Assembly: GCA_945833725.1 (NCBI GenBank)
Contig: CAMAFU010000003.1
Span: 1 to 22,665, forward strand
Source: an uncultured Treponema sp.
Lineage (GTDB): Bacteria > Spirochaetota > Spirochaetia > Treponematales > Treponemataceae
Reading direction: 5' to 3'
Length of the DNA stretch: 22,665 nucleotides
Position numbers and translations under genes: made by a program. The notes under the pieces were generated by a model. The model worked only from the letters and a program-made list of their open reading frames with translations, did no database searches and had not been told where the DNA came from. Shown one piece after another: positions 13,771 through 20,690 of the stretch (position 1 is the stretch's first letter; every line of letters starts with the position of its first letter).

Positions 13771-14358
13771 TTAAAGTTCCAGCAAAAAAAGTTTATCTTC
13801 ACTATTTTTCTCGCTTTTTACAACAAAAAACTCCGCACCTTCAATTTGATGCACAATAAAAGCCGGTTCCTGTTCCGCAAACATAGGAACAGTCAAAACC
13901 CTGTCGTAAAAAACAACAAACACGCCGGAAACAAAATCATCCTTCGACATAGGACTTTCAAACTGAATATAAAATTCTCCGCCGCAATCTTTAGCTTTAC
14001 CCTTAATTTTCCCCTCAACTTTTAAAGATGACAAAACTTTCCCGCAGCAACTTACCTGAACAGAATTAGTCGAAACCACCAGATTATTACATGTACTGCA
14101 CTTATAAAATTGAATTTTTTTCATATTACCTCCAGAAAACCTGTTTTTACGAATTTCACCGCAAAGCAGACTTAAAACATCAATTTCCAAAACCTTAGAA
14201 ATATCCCCAATCAGCGAAATATCCGGGCATCCGTTTCCACATTCCCATTTAGAAACAGTCTTGTCGCTAACATTAATTTTTTCAGCCAACTGACTCTGAG
14301 TCATTCCTTTTTTTCGCCGTCCATCACAAATCAATTTTCCAATTTTCTCAGCATTCAT
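13771..14358 (-). CDS. HTH (XRE/Cro-type) regulator fused to a desulforedoxin-like domain and degenerate superoxide-reductase-like domain
   Basis: 195 residues. Residues about 2-65 are a Cro/CI-type helix-turn-helix (MTQSQLAEKINVSDKTVSKWECGNGCPD). Residues about 79-112 match the desulforedoxin Fe(Cys)4 module: FYKCSTC with Cys87 and Cys90, then CC at 104-105. The remainder resembles the C-terminal part of desulfoferrodoxin-type proteins, but the usual HPM is SPM (about 135-137) and the other iron-binding His residues are not evident, so enzymatic superoxide reduction is unlikely. A redox- or metal-sensing regulator is an inference. Start at 14356-14358 is set by GGGAGG 6 nt upstream; the TTG at 14370 precedes that site. 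A complete internal ribosome site (GGAGGT, 14128-14133) precedes an in-frame ATG at 14122-14124, so a separate 117-residue metal-binding form may be made. Confidence 0.85.
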   Translation of the reverse strand: MNAEKIGKLICDGRRKKGMTQSQLAEKINVSDKTVSKWECGNGCPDISLIGDISKVLEIDVLSLLCGEIRKNRFSGGNMKKIQFYKCSTCNNLVVSTNSVQVSCCGKVLSSLKVEGKIKGKAKDCGGEFYIQFESPMSKDDFVSGVFVVFYDRVLTVPMFAEQEPAFIVHQIEGAEFFVVKSEKNSEDKLFLLEL

Positions 14359-14421
14359 ATTGCCTCCCAATAAAAATTCCGCGGTTTTCTAATACTAACA
14401 TAAAAAAAAATCTGTTCTTAC

Positions 14422-14434
14422 CTACGAATCGTAG
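14422..14434. promoter_or_regulatory. Palindrome upstream of the HTH regulator, possible operator
   Basis: CTACGA-a-TCGTAG is a perfect 6-bp inverted repeat around one base, about 65 bp before the HTH gene start. Autoregulation by the adjacent HTH protein is plausible but untested. The match could be chance, as only one copy is seen. Confidence 0.35.
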
Positions 14435-14439
14435 AGAAA

Positions 14440-14570
14440 ATCCGGGCGGTCCGGCAACAGGTTGCCGTTGGGTGTTTCGGGATTTCGTGCCTGGCACTCC
14501 ATTAAACAAAGAGCCGTCCTACCAGCCGTCTCTTTGTTCAACGCCTCCGGCGCCCCTACACCCCCTACCG
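14440..14570. repeat. GC-rich intergenic repeat downstream of the cyclophilin-FKBP gene
   Basis: Contains hairpin CGGCAAC-ag-GTTGCCG (14452-14467), an AACAAAGAG/CTCTTTGTT inverted repeat (14505-14513, 14530-14538) resembling the 5869-5915 terminator stem, and ACGCCTCCGGCG (14541-14552) shared with 10646-10657. It separates the HTH gene promoter from the terminator of the operon to the right. Confidence 0.55.
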
Positions 14571-14571
14571 C

Positions 14572-14606
14572 AAAAAAAAACAGGACGCCGTAAAAGACAT
14601 CCTGTT
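14572..14606 (-). terminator. Rho-independent terminator of the yidC-khpB-PPIase gene block
   Basis: On the minus strand AACAGGATGTC (14606-14596) pairs with GGCGTCCTGTT (14589-14579) through 11 bp with two G-T wobbles and a 6-nt loop. A run of T residues follows at once. It lies about 20 bp after the cyclophilin-FKBP stop codon. Confidence 0.9.
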
Positions 14607-14626
14607 ATTATTAAAGCACCTTATTT

Positions 14627-15661
14627 TTACCGGGCTCTTACAAGTTCAATATCAAATGCAATGTATGCACCTCCTGGAATTACACCAGGATATCCCTGAT
14701 CGCCATAAGCCAAATCAGATGGAATAACGACCGTTCGTTTTTCTCCCTTCTTCATGTCCTGAACCATAATATCAAAACCAGGAATCATCTGACCTGATGC
14801 AGTTACAAATTCCAACGGACCTCTTCCCTTAGACTGGTCAAAAACTCTTCCGTCTACAAGATAACCTTTGTATTCACAGGCAACATTTTTTCTTGCGCCA
14901 ATTTTTTCGCCGGAACCTTCTTTTGTTGTCTTCCAGTAAATTCCGTTGGAATCAACGGCAAAACCTGGGAATTTTGCTTCAACTTCGGCAATTTTCTTTG
15001 CTTTTGCAGCTTTTTTTGCTTCTTCTGCCTTTACCTTGGCTTCAACTTCAATTCTGTCAAAATCTTTTTGAGTAGCAGTAAATGCCTTAGCCTTTTCGCC
15101 CTGACGAACGATTGTTAGTTTTTCTATTTTATCGCCCTGTTCAATTTTATTAACAACATCCTGACTTTCGCTGTTTACAACCTGACCAAAAATTGTATGT
15201 TTTCCGTTCAACCAGTCTGTAGGTACATGTGTTATAAAAAACTGAGAACCGTTTGTTCCAGGACCGGCATTAGCCATAGCCAAATATCCAGGTCTGTCAA
15301 AAACTAAATCATCAAAACATTCATCGGCAAATCTGTATCCAGGACCGCCTCTGCCTGTTCCTTCAGGATCCCCACCCTGAATCATAAAATCATTTATAAC
15401 ACGATGAAAAGTTAATCCATCATAAAATTTCTTTCCTTTAGATGCATCCAATGTACCTTCAGCAAGACCAACAAAATTAGTTACTGTTAAAGGAGTTTTT
15501 TCATAAAAGAGCTCAAGAACAATAGAACCTTTAGAAGTCTGCATTATTGCAAAAACACCGTCTTTTCCTTCAATAGCCTTTAATTCCTTTTCCATAGAAT
15601 TACAACCTCCAAAATTAATAGCCAACAGGCTCACAAGTAAAAACAAAACACTTTTTTTCAT
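14627..15661 (-). CDS. Cyclophilin-FKBP dual peptidyl-prolyl isomerase lipoprotein
   Basis: 344 residues. The N-terminal signal sequence ends at FGGC with Cys20 as likely lipidation site, placing it in the periplasm on a membrane. Residues about 36-190 are a cyclophilin domain: FHRVINDFMIQGGDP (catalytic Arg87), NAGPGTNGSQFFIT and the Trp150-containing DWLNGKHTIFGQV. A charged Ala/Lys/Glu-rich helical linker (about 200-230) joins it to an FKBP domain (about 236-343): YLVDGRVFDQSKGRGPLEF, MIPGFDIMVQDMKKGEKRTVVIPSDLAYG, and a final FDIELV. The active-site Trp of FKBP12 is replaced by Phe (GFD). Cyclophilin-then-FKBP fusions are known from treponemes and some Bacteroidota. The ATG has GGGAG 6 nt upstream. 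Last gene before the operon terminator, so likely co-expressed with yidC and khpB. Confidence 0.93.
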   Translation of the reverse strand: MKKSVLFLLVSLLAINFGGCNSMEKELKAIEGKDGVFAIMQTSKGSIVLELFYEKTPLTVTNFVGLAEGTLDASKGKKFYDGLTFHRVINDFMIQGGDPEGTGRGGPGYRFADECFDDLVFDRPGYLAMANAGPGTNGSQFFITHVPTDWLNGKHTIFGQVVNSESQDVVNKIEQGDKIEKLTIVRQGEKAKAFTATQKDFDRIEVEAKVKAEEAKKAAKAKKIAEVEAKFPGFAVDSNGIYWKTTKEGSGEKIGARKNVACEYKGYLVDGRVFDQSKGRGPLEFVTASGQMIPGFDIMVQDMKKGEKRTVVIPSDLAYGDQGYPGVIPGGAYIAFDIELVRAR

Positions 15662-15682
15662 AATAATCTCCCATTACGCTGT

Positions 15683-16480
15683 TTATTTACCCATTTCCCT
15701 TAAAAACCATTTAAAAATTGCATCAATTCTTGCATTTATTGATTCAATCATCATGTTTTCTACAAAGGAAATTTTCGGGTAAAAAGACTGTACAAGAGCA
15801 TAAACAATAAAATGATTTTCCTCTTCGATTATATCAAGATTTATTTTAATGTTTCCTGCTTTTGCAACTGTAATTAAGCCAAACTTCATCGGTTCAAAAT
15901 TATCGTAGCCAACAAAAACTTCTTTTCCGCTTTCTCGATAATTCAATTTGTAATAACAATCTCCGAAAGAATTATCGTCTACAACACAATAAAGAATTTT
16001 TCCATCGGCAGAACCTTCCAAATCATCTGGAATACGGGTTTTGTCTTTTTCAGATTTTAAAAGATAAGCATCGTGATACAATTCATCCCATTTTTTATTT
16101 CGGTTTGAATAATATTCCGCTCCCTTCATTGTAGAAATTGACCGGACAACTCTGGAAACTTTTGCCGTATTCTGGGAACTGTCCGTTTTTTCTATAAAAT
16201 AAAGTTTTTCGATGGATAATCTTGGTTTTTCAGGATTAGTCCAGCTTTCAAAACAGTTCTTAGAAAATTCAGAATCTGGAAAAAGATAGAAATTTTTATT
16301 TTCACCTTCAAAAATAATGTTTTCAATATTTCCTTTTTCTTTAAGCTTTTTAAGAAGTTTTTCTTCCAGAACAGAAGACTGTTTTTTTTCTAAATTCGTC
16401 ATATTCTGCTCCATAGGAATTTGAGAAAACACTGCCTGAAAACCCAAAAAAACTAATCCAAAAAAAACAATTCTTTTCAA
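15683..16480 (-). CDS. Exported protein of unknown function
   Basis: 265 residues; family not recognised with certainty, though similar exported proteins of unknown function are found in treponemes (possibly the DUF6675 group, from memory). The N-terminus MKRIVFFGLVFLGFQAVFS is a signal peptide, probably cleaved before Gln20. Next come a Lys/Glu-rich helical stretch (about 30-50) and a mixed alpha/beta body with SRVVRSISTMKGAEYYSNRNKKWDELYHDAYLL and a C-terminal helix ending FKWFLREMGK. There is no lipobox or further membrane segment, so periplasmic. Starts with TTG (16478-16480), with AGGA of the ribosome site inside the last khpB codons; the gap to khpB is only 2 nt, so translation is coupled. 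Sits between khpB and the isomerase lipoprotein, which hints at envelope assembly (inference). Confidence 0.8.
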   Translation of the reverse strand: MKRIVFFGLVFLGFQAVFSQIPMEQNMTNLEKKQSSVLEEKLLKKLKEKGNIENIIFEGENKNFYLFPDSEFSKNCFESWTNPEKPRLSIEKLYFIEKTDSSQNTAKVSRVVRSISTMKGAEYYSNRNKKWDELYHDAYLLKSEKDKTRIPDDLEGSADGKILYCVVDDNSFGDCYYKLNYRESGKEVFVGYDNFEPMKFGLITVAKAGNIKINLDIIEEENHFIVYALVQSFYPKISFVENMMIESINARIDAIFKWFLREMGK

Positions 16481-16482
16481 AA

Positions 16483-17184
16483 TTAAAATCCTGTTCCTTT
16501 GTAAATAACTCTTACCTGTTTATATAAACCTTCACCTTCACTAATAGTTTCCACATCAGGAATATCATTTAATGTAGTGTGAATAAGTCTTCTTTCAAAA
16601 GGATTCATAGGTTCAAGCAGTATAGATTTTTTGCTTGTTCTTACTTTGTCGGCTGTATTATAAGCAATATGAACAAGAGTTTCTTCCCTGCGGACACGAT
16701 AATTTTCCGTATCAAGAATAATTCTCATGTCTTCCCGACCTAAATGGCCGGCATAAACATTTGCCAAAAGCTGAAGAGCATCAAGATTTTTGCCTTTTCG
16801 TCCAATAAGAATAGAAGAAGCAGAAGAAGACATTTTTATTCCGATTTTTTTATCTTCCCTAAAGGCAATATCAACAGTAGCTTCATACCCCATTTTTGAA
16901 ACAACATCAGAAACAAATTCAACAATTTTCTTTTCAAATTCATCCTGCGGAATAGGATTAGCCGGCTCTCTGGCAGAAAAAGAAGAATTATAGTCATCTT
17001 CTGCTTCTTTTACAGTAGTATCAGCAACAGTATGAACACGAATTTTTACATATCCGTTTTTGAAAAGAGTTTTCTTCTGAGTTTCAATTATTTCAACATC
17101 AAATTCATCTCTTTCAAGACCAAGTTCTGCAGCTGCTTTTTCAATAGCGTCCTTTTCGTTTTTACCTTCAAATTCGTAAGTCAT
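16483..17184 (-). CDS. khpB: RNA-binding protein KhpB (Jag/EloR)
   Basis: 233 residues in the classic three-part layout: Jag-N domain (about 1-50, with the LFKNGYVKIRV motif), an acidic linker, a type-II KH domain (about 80-155) with the GXXG loop as GRKG (128-131), and an R3H domain (about 160-230) with Arg198-x3-His202 in NPFERRLIHTTL. In Firmicutes the protein binds RNA with KhpA and affects cell elongation and division; its spirochaete role is not established. GGAGG lies about 11 nt before the ATG. It follows yidC by 94 bp, the widely conserved yidC-jag pairing. Confidence 0.93.
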   Translation of the reverse strand: MTYEFEGKNEKDAIEKAAAELGLERDEFDVEIIETQKKTLFKNGYVKIRVHTVADTTVKEAEDDYNSSFSAREPANPIPQDEFEKKIVEFVSDVVSKMGYEATVDIAFREDKKIGIKMSSSASSILIGRKGKNLDALQLLANVYAGHLGREDMRIILDTENYRVRREETLVHIAYNTADKVRTSKKSILLEPMNPFERRLIHTTLNDIPDVETISEGEGLYKQVRVIYKGTGF

Positions 17185-17218
17185 TTTATTTTATTCCTCC
17201 AATTTATTTTAAGTAATA

Positions 17219-17244
17219 AACTGCCCTATATTTATAAGGCAGTT
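17219..17244 (-). other. Hairpin between yidC and khpB
   Basis: AACTGCC (17219-17225) and GGCAGTT (17238-17244) form a 7-bp stem with a 12-nt loop. On the minus strand it is followed only by TTATTACTT, a weak T tract, so it may act as a partial terminator or RNA processing/stability element between the two genes. Confidence 0.5.
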
Positions 17245-17278
17245 CACTTTTTATAAATTTTATTTTTCAAATCTGCAA

Positions 17279-19003
17279 TTATTTTTTTACCTTTTTGCTG
17301 CTCGAATTTATAACAAGCTGCTGAATAAGCTGAATCAGATTACTTACAGTCCAGTACAGCAAAAGTCCGGCAGGAGCATTATAGAAAAGGAAGAAAAATA
17401 TAATAGGCATACCGTACATCATAAATTTCATCTGTCCGTTGCTTTGACCAGAAGCAGTTCCACCATTCTGCGTTATTTTACTAAAGAAAATCTGACTGAA
17501 AACATAAATTACCGGCAGCAGGCGAACCTGATTTCCAAGGAAAGGAATATTAAATCCTAAAGTTTTAATTGAATCACCCTTACTTAAATCGGAAATCCAT
17601 CCAGGAATAAAACATGCCCCTCTAAATTCAAAATAATTGTTAAAAAGATTATACATTGCAAAAATAATTACAAACTGCAGAATCATCGGAAGACATCCAG
17701 ACATAGGATTATATCCAATTTCCTTGTAAAGTTTTGCTGTCTGTTCATTAAGTTTTGCCGGATTATCCTTATATTTTTCCTGAAGAGCCTGCATTTTAGG
17801 CTGCATTTCCTGCATTTTTGCCGTACTTTTTGCAGTTTTTGCCGTAATAGGGAACATAGCAAACTTTAAAAGAGCCGTTAAAACAATAATCGAAACGCCC
17901 CAGTTTTTAACAAGTTTATTTATCATTTCAAGAAGGAATTTCAACACAACTTCCAGCCAGCTTAACATTCCACTGGTCTGCATACTGTCATCAAAACGAA
18001 CTCCTTCAAGGTTCCATCCGTTATTCTGTGCAAGATTGTAAACCCTTAATTCTTTTTCGTTTCTCGGTCCAACATAAATGTAGAAGGAATCGCTGCATCC
18101 AGAACTTTCTACAGGTTTTCTCGAAATAACAATCTGTGCATTATTTTCGTCTTTATTGATTCCTTTTGAAGTATAAACAACCCTATCCAAAATAGAATCT
18201 TTATTTTCAGGGTAGGTAAGAATTTCAAAATACTTTCCGGCCATAGAAACCCATTTCCAGTCTTTTTCGTAGGCCTTTACCTGGTTTGTTCCAAGAACAA
18301 TTTTCTTTTTCTTTTTTCCGTTATACGAAATAAACTGTCTGTTTTCGTATCTGTCCATTTTAGGATCATAGTTTGGTCCAATTTGCGGAGAAGTCCTTAA
18401 AGAATAAGAAGCTCCTTCCAGATTAAGTCCCTGAAAATTTTCTCCAGCATCAATTACAATATCAAGTTTAAAAACATTTTCTTCAGGCTTAAAGTAATAT
18501 GTTTTTACGAGAGTAAATTTCCCGGAAGAACCGTCTTTATTAGTAGTAACATATTCCTTAAAAAAACCGATTGTATTGTCATCAATTTTTCTGGCAGCAA
18601 AAAGGTCGTTTATTATTTCTTTATCGCTGCCTCCCAAAGCAACAGAAAAAGCCCTGTTTTTTTCGGAAATATTGTCAGCCATCTGTATAAATTGATCTGT
18701 TTCAGAATCTTTATGTTCTTTAAGCTCGAAACTTACAATATCGCCGCCTTTATTTGTAAAAACAACTTTTACTTTTTCATTTTCAATAACAAATTCTTCT
18801 TCTTTAAGATTTTCATCTTTTACAGCTTCAAAAAGATTTTTTACAGGAACATCTTTTTCCTGAATTTTGTCGGCTACAGCAACAGAAGAATTCCCGGCAG
18901 TCTGAGTCTGAGGTGCTTTTGGCATAAGATAAGACTGCATAAAGAAAAACCCGATTAAAACCAGCGAGGACAAACCTATTGCCCAGGCAGTATTTTTTTC
19001 CAT
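17279..19003 (-). CDS. yidC: Membrane protein insertase YidC
   Basis: Inserts and folds inner-membrane proteins, alone or with SecYEG. 574 residues, the Gram-negative layout: an N-terminal membrane segment (about 6-26, TAWAIGLSSLVLIGFFFMQSYL), a large periplasmic domain (about 60-340), then the conserved five-helix insertase core. The core starts near NWGVSIIVL (367) and includes AKMQEMQPKMQALQEKYKDN, the NPMSGCLPMILQFVIIFAMYNL helix and a final AGLLLYWTVSNLIQLIQQ. The hydrophilic-groove Arg of E. coli is Lys here (about 380, ALLKFAMFP), conserving the charge. The C-terminus is Lys-rich. The ATG at 19001-19003 is chosen over a TTG start 42 nt upstream because GGAG lies 7 nt before it and the N-terminus then matches the family. 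Confidence 0.97.
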   Translation of the reverse strand: MEKNTAWAIGLSSLVLIGFFFMQSYLMPKAPQTQTAGNSSVAVADKIQEKDVPVKNLFEAVKDENLKEEEFVIENEKVKVVFTNKGGDIVSFELKEHKDSETDQFIQMADNISEKNRAFSVALGGSDKEIINDLFAARKIDDNTIGFFKEYVTTNKDGSSGKFTLVKTYYFKPEENVFKLDIVIDAGENFQGLNLEGASYSLRTSPQIGPNYDPKMDRYENRQFISYNGKKKKKIVLGTNQVKAYEKDWKWVSMAGKYFEILTYPENKDSILDRVVYTSKGINKDENNAQIVISRKPVESSGCSDSFYIYVGPRNEKELRVYNLAQNNGWNLEGVRFDDSMQTSGMLSWLEVVLKFLLEMINKLVKNWGVSIIVLTALLKFAMFPITAKTAKSTAKMQEMQPKMQALQEKYKDNPAKLNEQTAKLYKEIGYNPMSGCLPMILQFVIIFAMYNLFNNYFEFRGACFIPGWISDLSKGDSIKTLGFNIPFLGNQVRLLPVIYVFSQIFFSKITQNGGTASGQSNGQMKFMMYGMPIIFFFLFYNAPAGLLLYWTVSNLIQLIQQLVINSSSKKVKK

Positions 19004-19021
19004 AATTGACTCCAAAAAAAC

Positions 19022-19050
19022 AAAATATATTTTTAATGAATGCAACGCAA
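19022..19050 (-). promoter_or_regulatory. Candidate yidC promoter
   Basis: On the minus strand TTGCGT (19045-19050) and TATTTT (19022-19027) are 17 nt apart, close upstream of the yidC ribosome site. It follows a 240-bp gap after yidD, which supports a separate promoter, but the -10 is weak. Confidence 0.35.
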
Positions 19051-19086
19051 ACTTTTTTTAATAACCATTTCTAAAATTTGGGCGGA

Positions 19087-19132
19087 TTTTTGTTTTGTTC
19101 GAAACTCACAAAACAAAAAACAGGCTATCCGC
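19087..19132. terminator. Long hairpin between yidD and yidC, possible terminator
   Basis: TTTTTGTTTTGT (19087-19098) and ACAAAACAAAAA (19108-19119) form a perfect 12-bp stem with a 9-nt loop, flanked by GCGGAT (19082-19087) and ATCCGC (19127-19132). It lies inside the otherwise compact gene block. The inner stem is A/T-rich, so termination strength is uncertain. Confidence 0.5.
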
Positions 19133-19283
19133 ACTTCGCCTCTTCCGGCTCATCGGGTCTGAAAATAATTATCAGTCATTAAAATTTTTTGCCATTTTAT
19201 AGTAAGCAGCATTTGAATTTTAAAATATTCCAGATAAATCAGCCCCGACTGCTTCGCAGGTGCTACTATCCTTTCCGCATAAA
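19120..19283. repeat. GC-rich repeat fragments in the yidD-yidC gap
   Basis: GGCTATCCGCACTTCGCC (19123-19140) is close to 3709-3725 and 10602-10616. A second fragment near 19236-19283 holds CTGCTTCGCAGG and CCTTTCCGC, similar in style. The AT-rich stretch between them, about 19166-19235, shows nothing recognisable. Confidence 0.5.
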
Positions 19284-19287
19284 AAAT

Positions 19288-19509
19288 TTACGGAACAGGA
19301 TCATATCCACCTTTACAAAATGGATTGCATCTTAAAATTCTTTTAAAAGTAAGCCACAAACCTTTTAAAGGACCATATTTTTTCACAGCCTCAATTCCAT
19401 ACTGAGAACAGGTAGGTGTATATCTGCAACTGTTCGGCAATAGAGGAGAAATAAATGACTGATAAAATTGTATGACTCTGCACAGAAATTCAACAAAGAA
19501 ATTTCTCAT
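19288..19509 (-). CDS. yidD: Membrane protein insertion efficiency factor YidD
   Basis: 73 residues, matching the family over its full length: YQSFISPLLPNSCRYTPTCSQYGIEAV followed by LTFKRILRCNPFCKGGYDPVP, with all three conserved Cys clusters. A small inner-membrane-associated protein that assists YidC-dependent insertion. The ATG overlaps the rnpA stop codon in a 4-nt ATGA (19506-19509), so the two are translationally coupled. This rpmH-rnpA-yidD-yidC order is the common bacterial arrangement. Confidence 0.96.
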   Translation of the reverse strand: MRNFFVEFLCRVIQFYQSFISPLLPNSCRYTPTCSQYGIEAVKKYGPLKGLWLTFKRILRCNPFCKGGYDPVP

Positions 19510-19874
19510 TGTTTCAGAAGACCGGCTTTTTTTACTAAGGCTTGAAATTGTTCACACCGCGAGTGGAACGAATCTTTTTCGGCAGGAGGGTATATCAACA
19601 AAAGTATATCATAGCCGGTGTTCAGGTGTGATTTAAGATTTCTAAAAACTTCCCGACTGTACCGCTTTGCACGGTTTCGGGCTACAGCATTGCCAAAATT
19701 TCTAGGAAGGGGAAAACCAATTCTATTGATATTCATACCGTTAGGCAAAAAAAACATTCTTGCCCCCGGTATGCTCACCTTCATTCCGTTTTTAAACAGA
19801 TTCTTGATTTCGGAAGAGCGTTTTATTCTCTCTTTTAAGATAAACCTCTTAGAATTTAACAAGTCTGTTTCCAT
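19506..19874 (-). CDS. rnpA: Ribonuclease P protein component
   Basis: 122 residues. The protein subunit of RNase P, which with the rnpB RNA trims 5' leaders from pre-tRNAs. The RNR signature is seen as GNAVARNRAKRYSREVFR (about residues 61-78), preceded by the beta-strand IGFPLPRNF and the N-terminal LKERIKRSSEIKNLFKNG. The N-terminus is somewhat long for the family. The ATG is kept although no Shine-Dalgarno sequence is clear; rpmH ends 13 nt upstream, so coupling is likely. Confidence 0.95.
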   Translation of the reverse strand: METDLLNSKRFILKERIKRSSEIKNLFKNGMKVSIPGARMFFLPNGMNINRIGFPLPRNFGNAVARNRAKRYSREVFRNLKSHLNTGYDILLLIYPPAEKDSFHSRCEQFQALVKKAGLLKQ

Positions 19875-19887
19875 AATAGATCAGAAA

Positions 19888-20043
19888 TTAGTACTTCTTT
19901 TTTTCGTCACAAACAGAAAGCTTTTTGCGTCCTTTTGCACGACGACGAGCAAGAACAGCCCGTCCGCCACGAGTTGCCATGCGCGCACGGAAACCGAATT
20001 TTCTATTTCTTTTAACTTTGCTTGGTTGGTATGTTCTTAACAT
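19888..20043 (-). CDS. rpmH: 50S ribosomal protein L34
   Basis: 51 residues, starting MLRTYQPSKVKRNRKFGFRA and continuing RMATRGGRAVLARRRAKGRKKLS, a clear L34. About 6 residues longer than the usual 44-46, with a Cys- and Lys-bearing tail (VCDEKKKY). Preceded by AAGGAG 9-10 nt before the ATG. A good promoter lies upstream, its -35 within the last codons of the DUF721 gene, so rpmH-rnpA-yidD can be transcribed independently of the dnaN-recF block. Confidence 0.97.
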   Translation of the reverse strand: MLRTYQPSKVKRNRKFGFRARMATRGGRAVLARRRAKGRKKLSVCDEKKKY

Positions 20044-20119
20044 TGGAACATTCTCCTTATTTTTTATTAGGTCAATTTAAAATATAAATTTGCCCTATTT
20101 TTTGAACAGATTGGCGTTA

Positions 20120-20149
20120 AATATAACAAATTTATTTGCTATTCGTCAA
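20120..20149 (-). promoter_or_regulatory. rpmH-rnpA-yidD promoter
   Basis: On the minus strand TTGACG (20144-20149) and TATATT (20120-20125) are 18 nt apart. The -35 overlaps the final codons of the DUF721 gene. A leader of about 70 nt follows; a second TATATT (20081-20086) lacks a good -35. Confidence 0.7.
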
Positions 20150-20675
20150 CAGAGTTTTTTAAATCCTCAAATATTTTCTGTAATTCGGGAGGCAATGTGC
20201 TTTTAGAATCAGTATTTTGTCTTTTTATTCCAAAACCTCTCTTTTCAAGAATTTCTTCGTTTTTGTCAAACTGCTTTTTTAAATTTTCCTGACTTTTTTT
20301 TTCTGCCATTTCTTCTTTTATTTTTTTTACTTCACTGTTTGTTTCTGCAAGCCTGAAAACTATATTTTGAATCTTTAATTCAGGAACATTCATTTCAAGT
20401 CCTTTTAGAATATATTTTTTATAACTTCCAAGCATTTGAATCCACCCTGAATGATCCGCTTCTACAATAAGAACATTGTTTTTTAAATCGTAAATTCTGG
20501 AGTGGTCTGCCATTTTTTTTCCTATGTTTCCGCCATTAATGCTGTTAGATTTTATTGAACTTACAATTTTATTCCATACAGAAGAAATTTTGTTTCCTTC
20601 CTGAATTTTTTCATCTTCAATATTTTTACAGATTATCCTTACTAAATCTGATGCAGAAAATATTTTTTCGTCCAT
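20139..20675 (-). CDS. DUF721 (DciA-related) protein
   Basis: 178 residues. The N-terminal part (about 5-110) has the DUF721 pattern: VWNKIVSSIKSNS, then LIVEADHSGWIQMLGSYKKYILKGL, the conserved 'L-V-x-HS-W-x-x-L' core. In other bacteria DUF721/DciA proteins act with the replicative helicase or lie beside recF; the T. pallidum genome has one in the same place after recF. The C-terminal 70 residues are a charged, Lys/Glu-rich helix, probably coiled coil, unlike short DciA forms. Begins 15 bp after the recF stop with AAGGA about 10 nt upstream, so part of the dnaN-recF unit. Confidence 0.85.
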   Translation of the reverse strand: MDEKIFSASDLVRIICKNIEDEKIQEGNKISSVWNKIVSSIKSNSINGGNIGKKMADHSRIYDLKNNVLIVEADHSGWIQMLGSYKKYILKGLEMNVPELKIQNIVFRLAETNSEVKKIKEEMAEKKSQENLKKQFDKNEEILEKRGFGIKRQNTDSKSTLPPELQKIFEDLKNSVDE

Positions 20676-20690
20676 TTTTATTTTTCCTTT

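Noticed and set aside
19166..19235. tRNA or small RNA gene in the yidD-yidC gap
   Set aside because: AT-rich sequence without cloverleaf arms, GTTCAAATC-like T loop, or a promoter-terminator pair.
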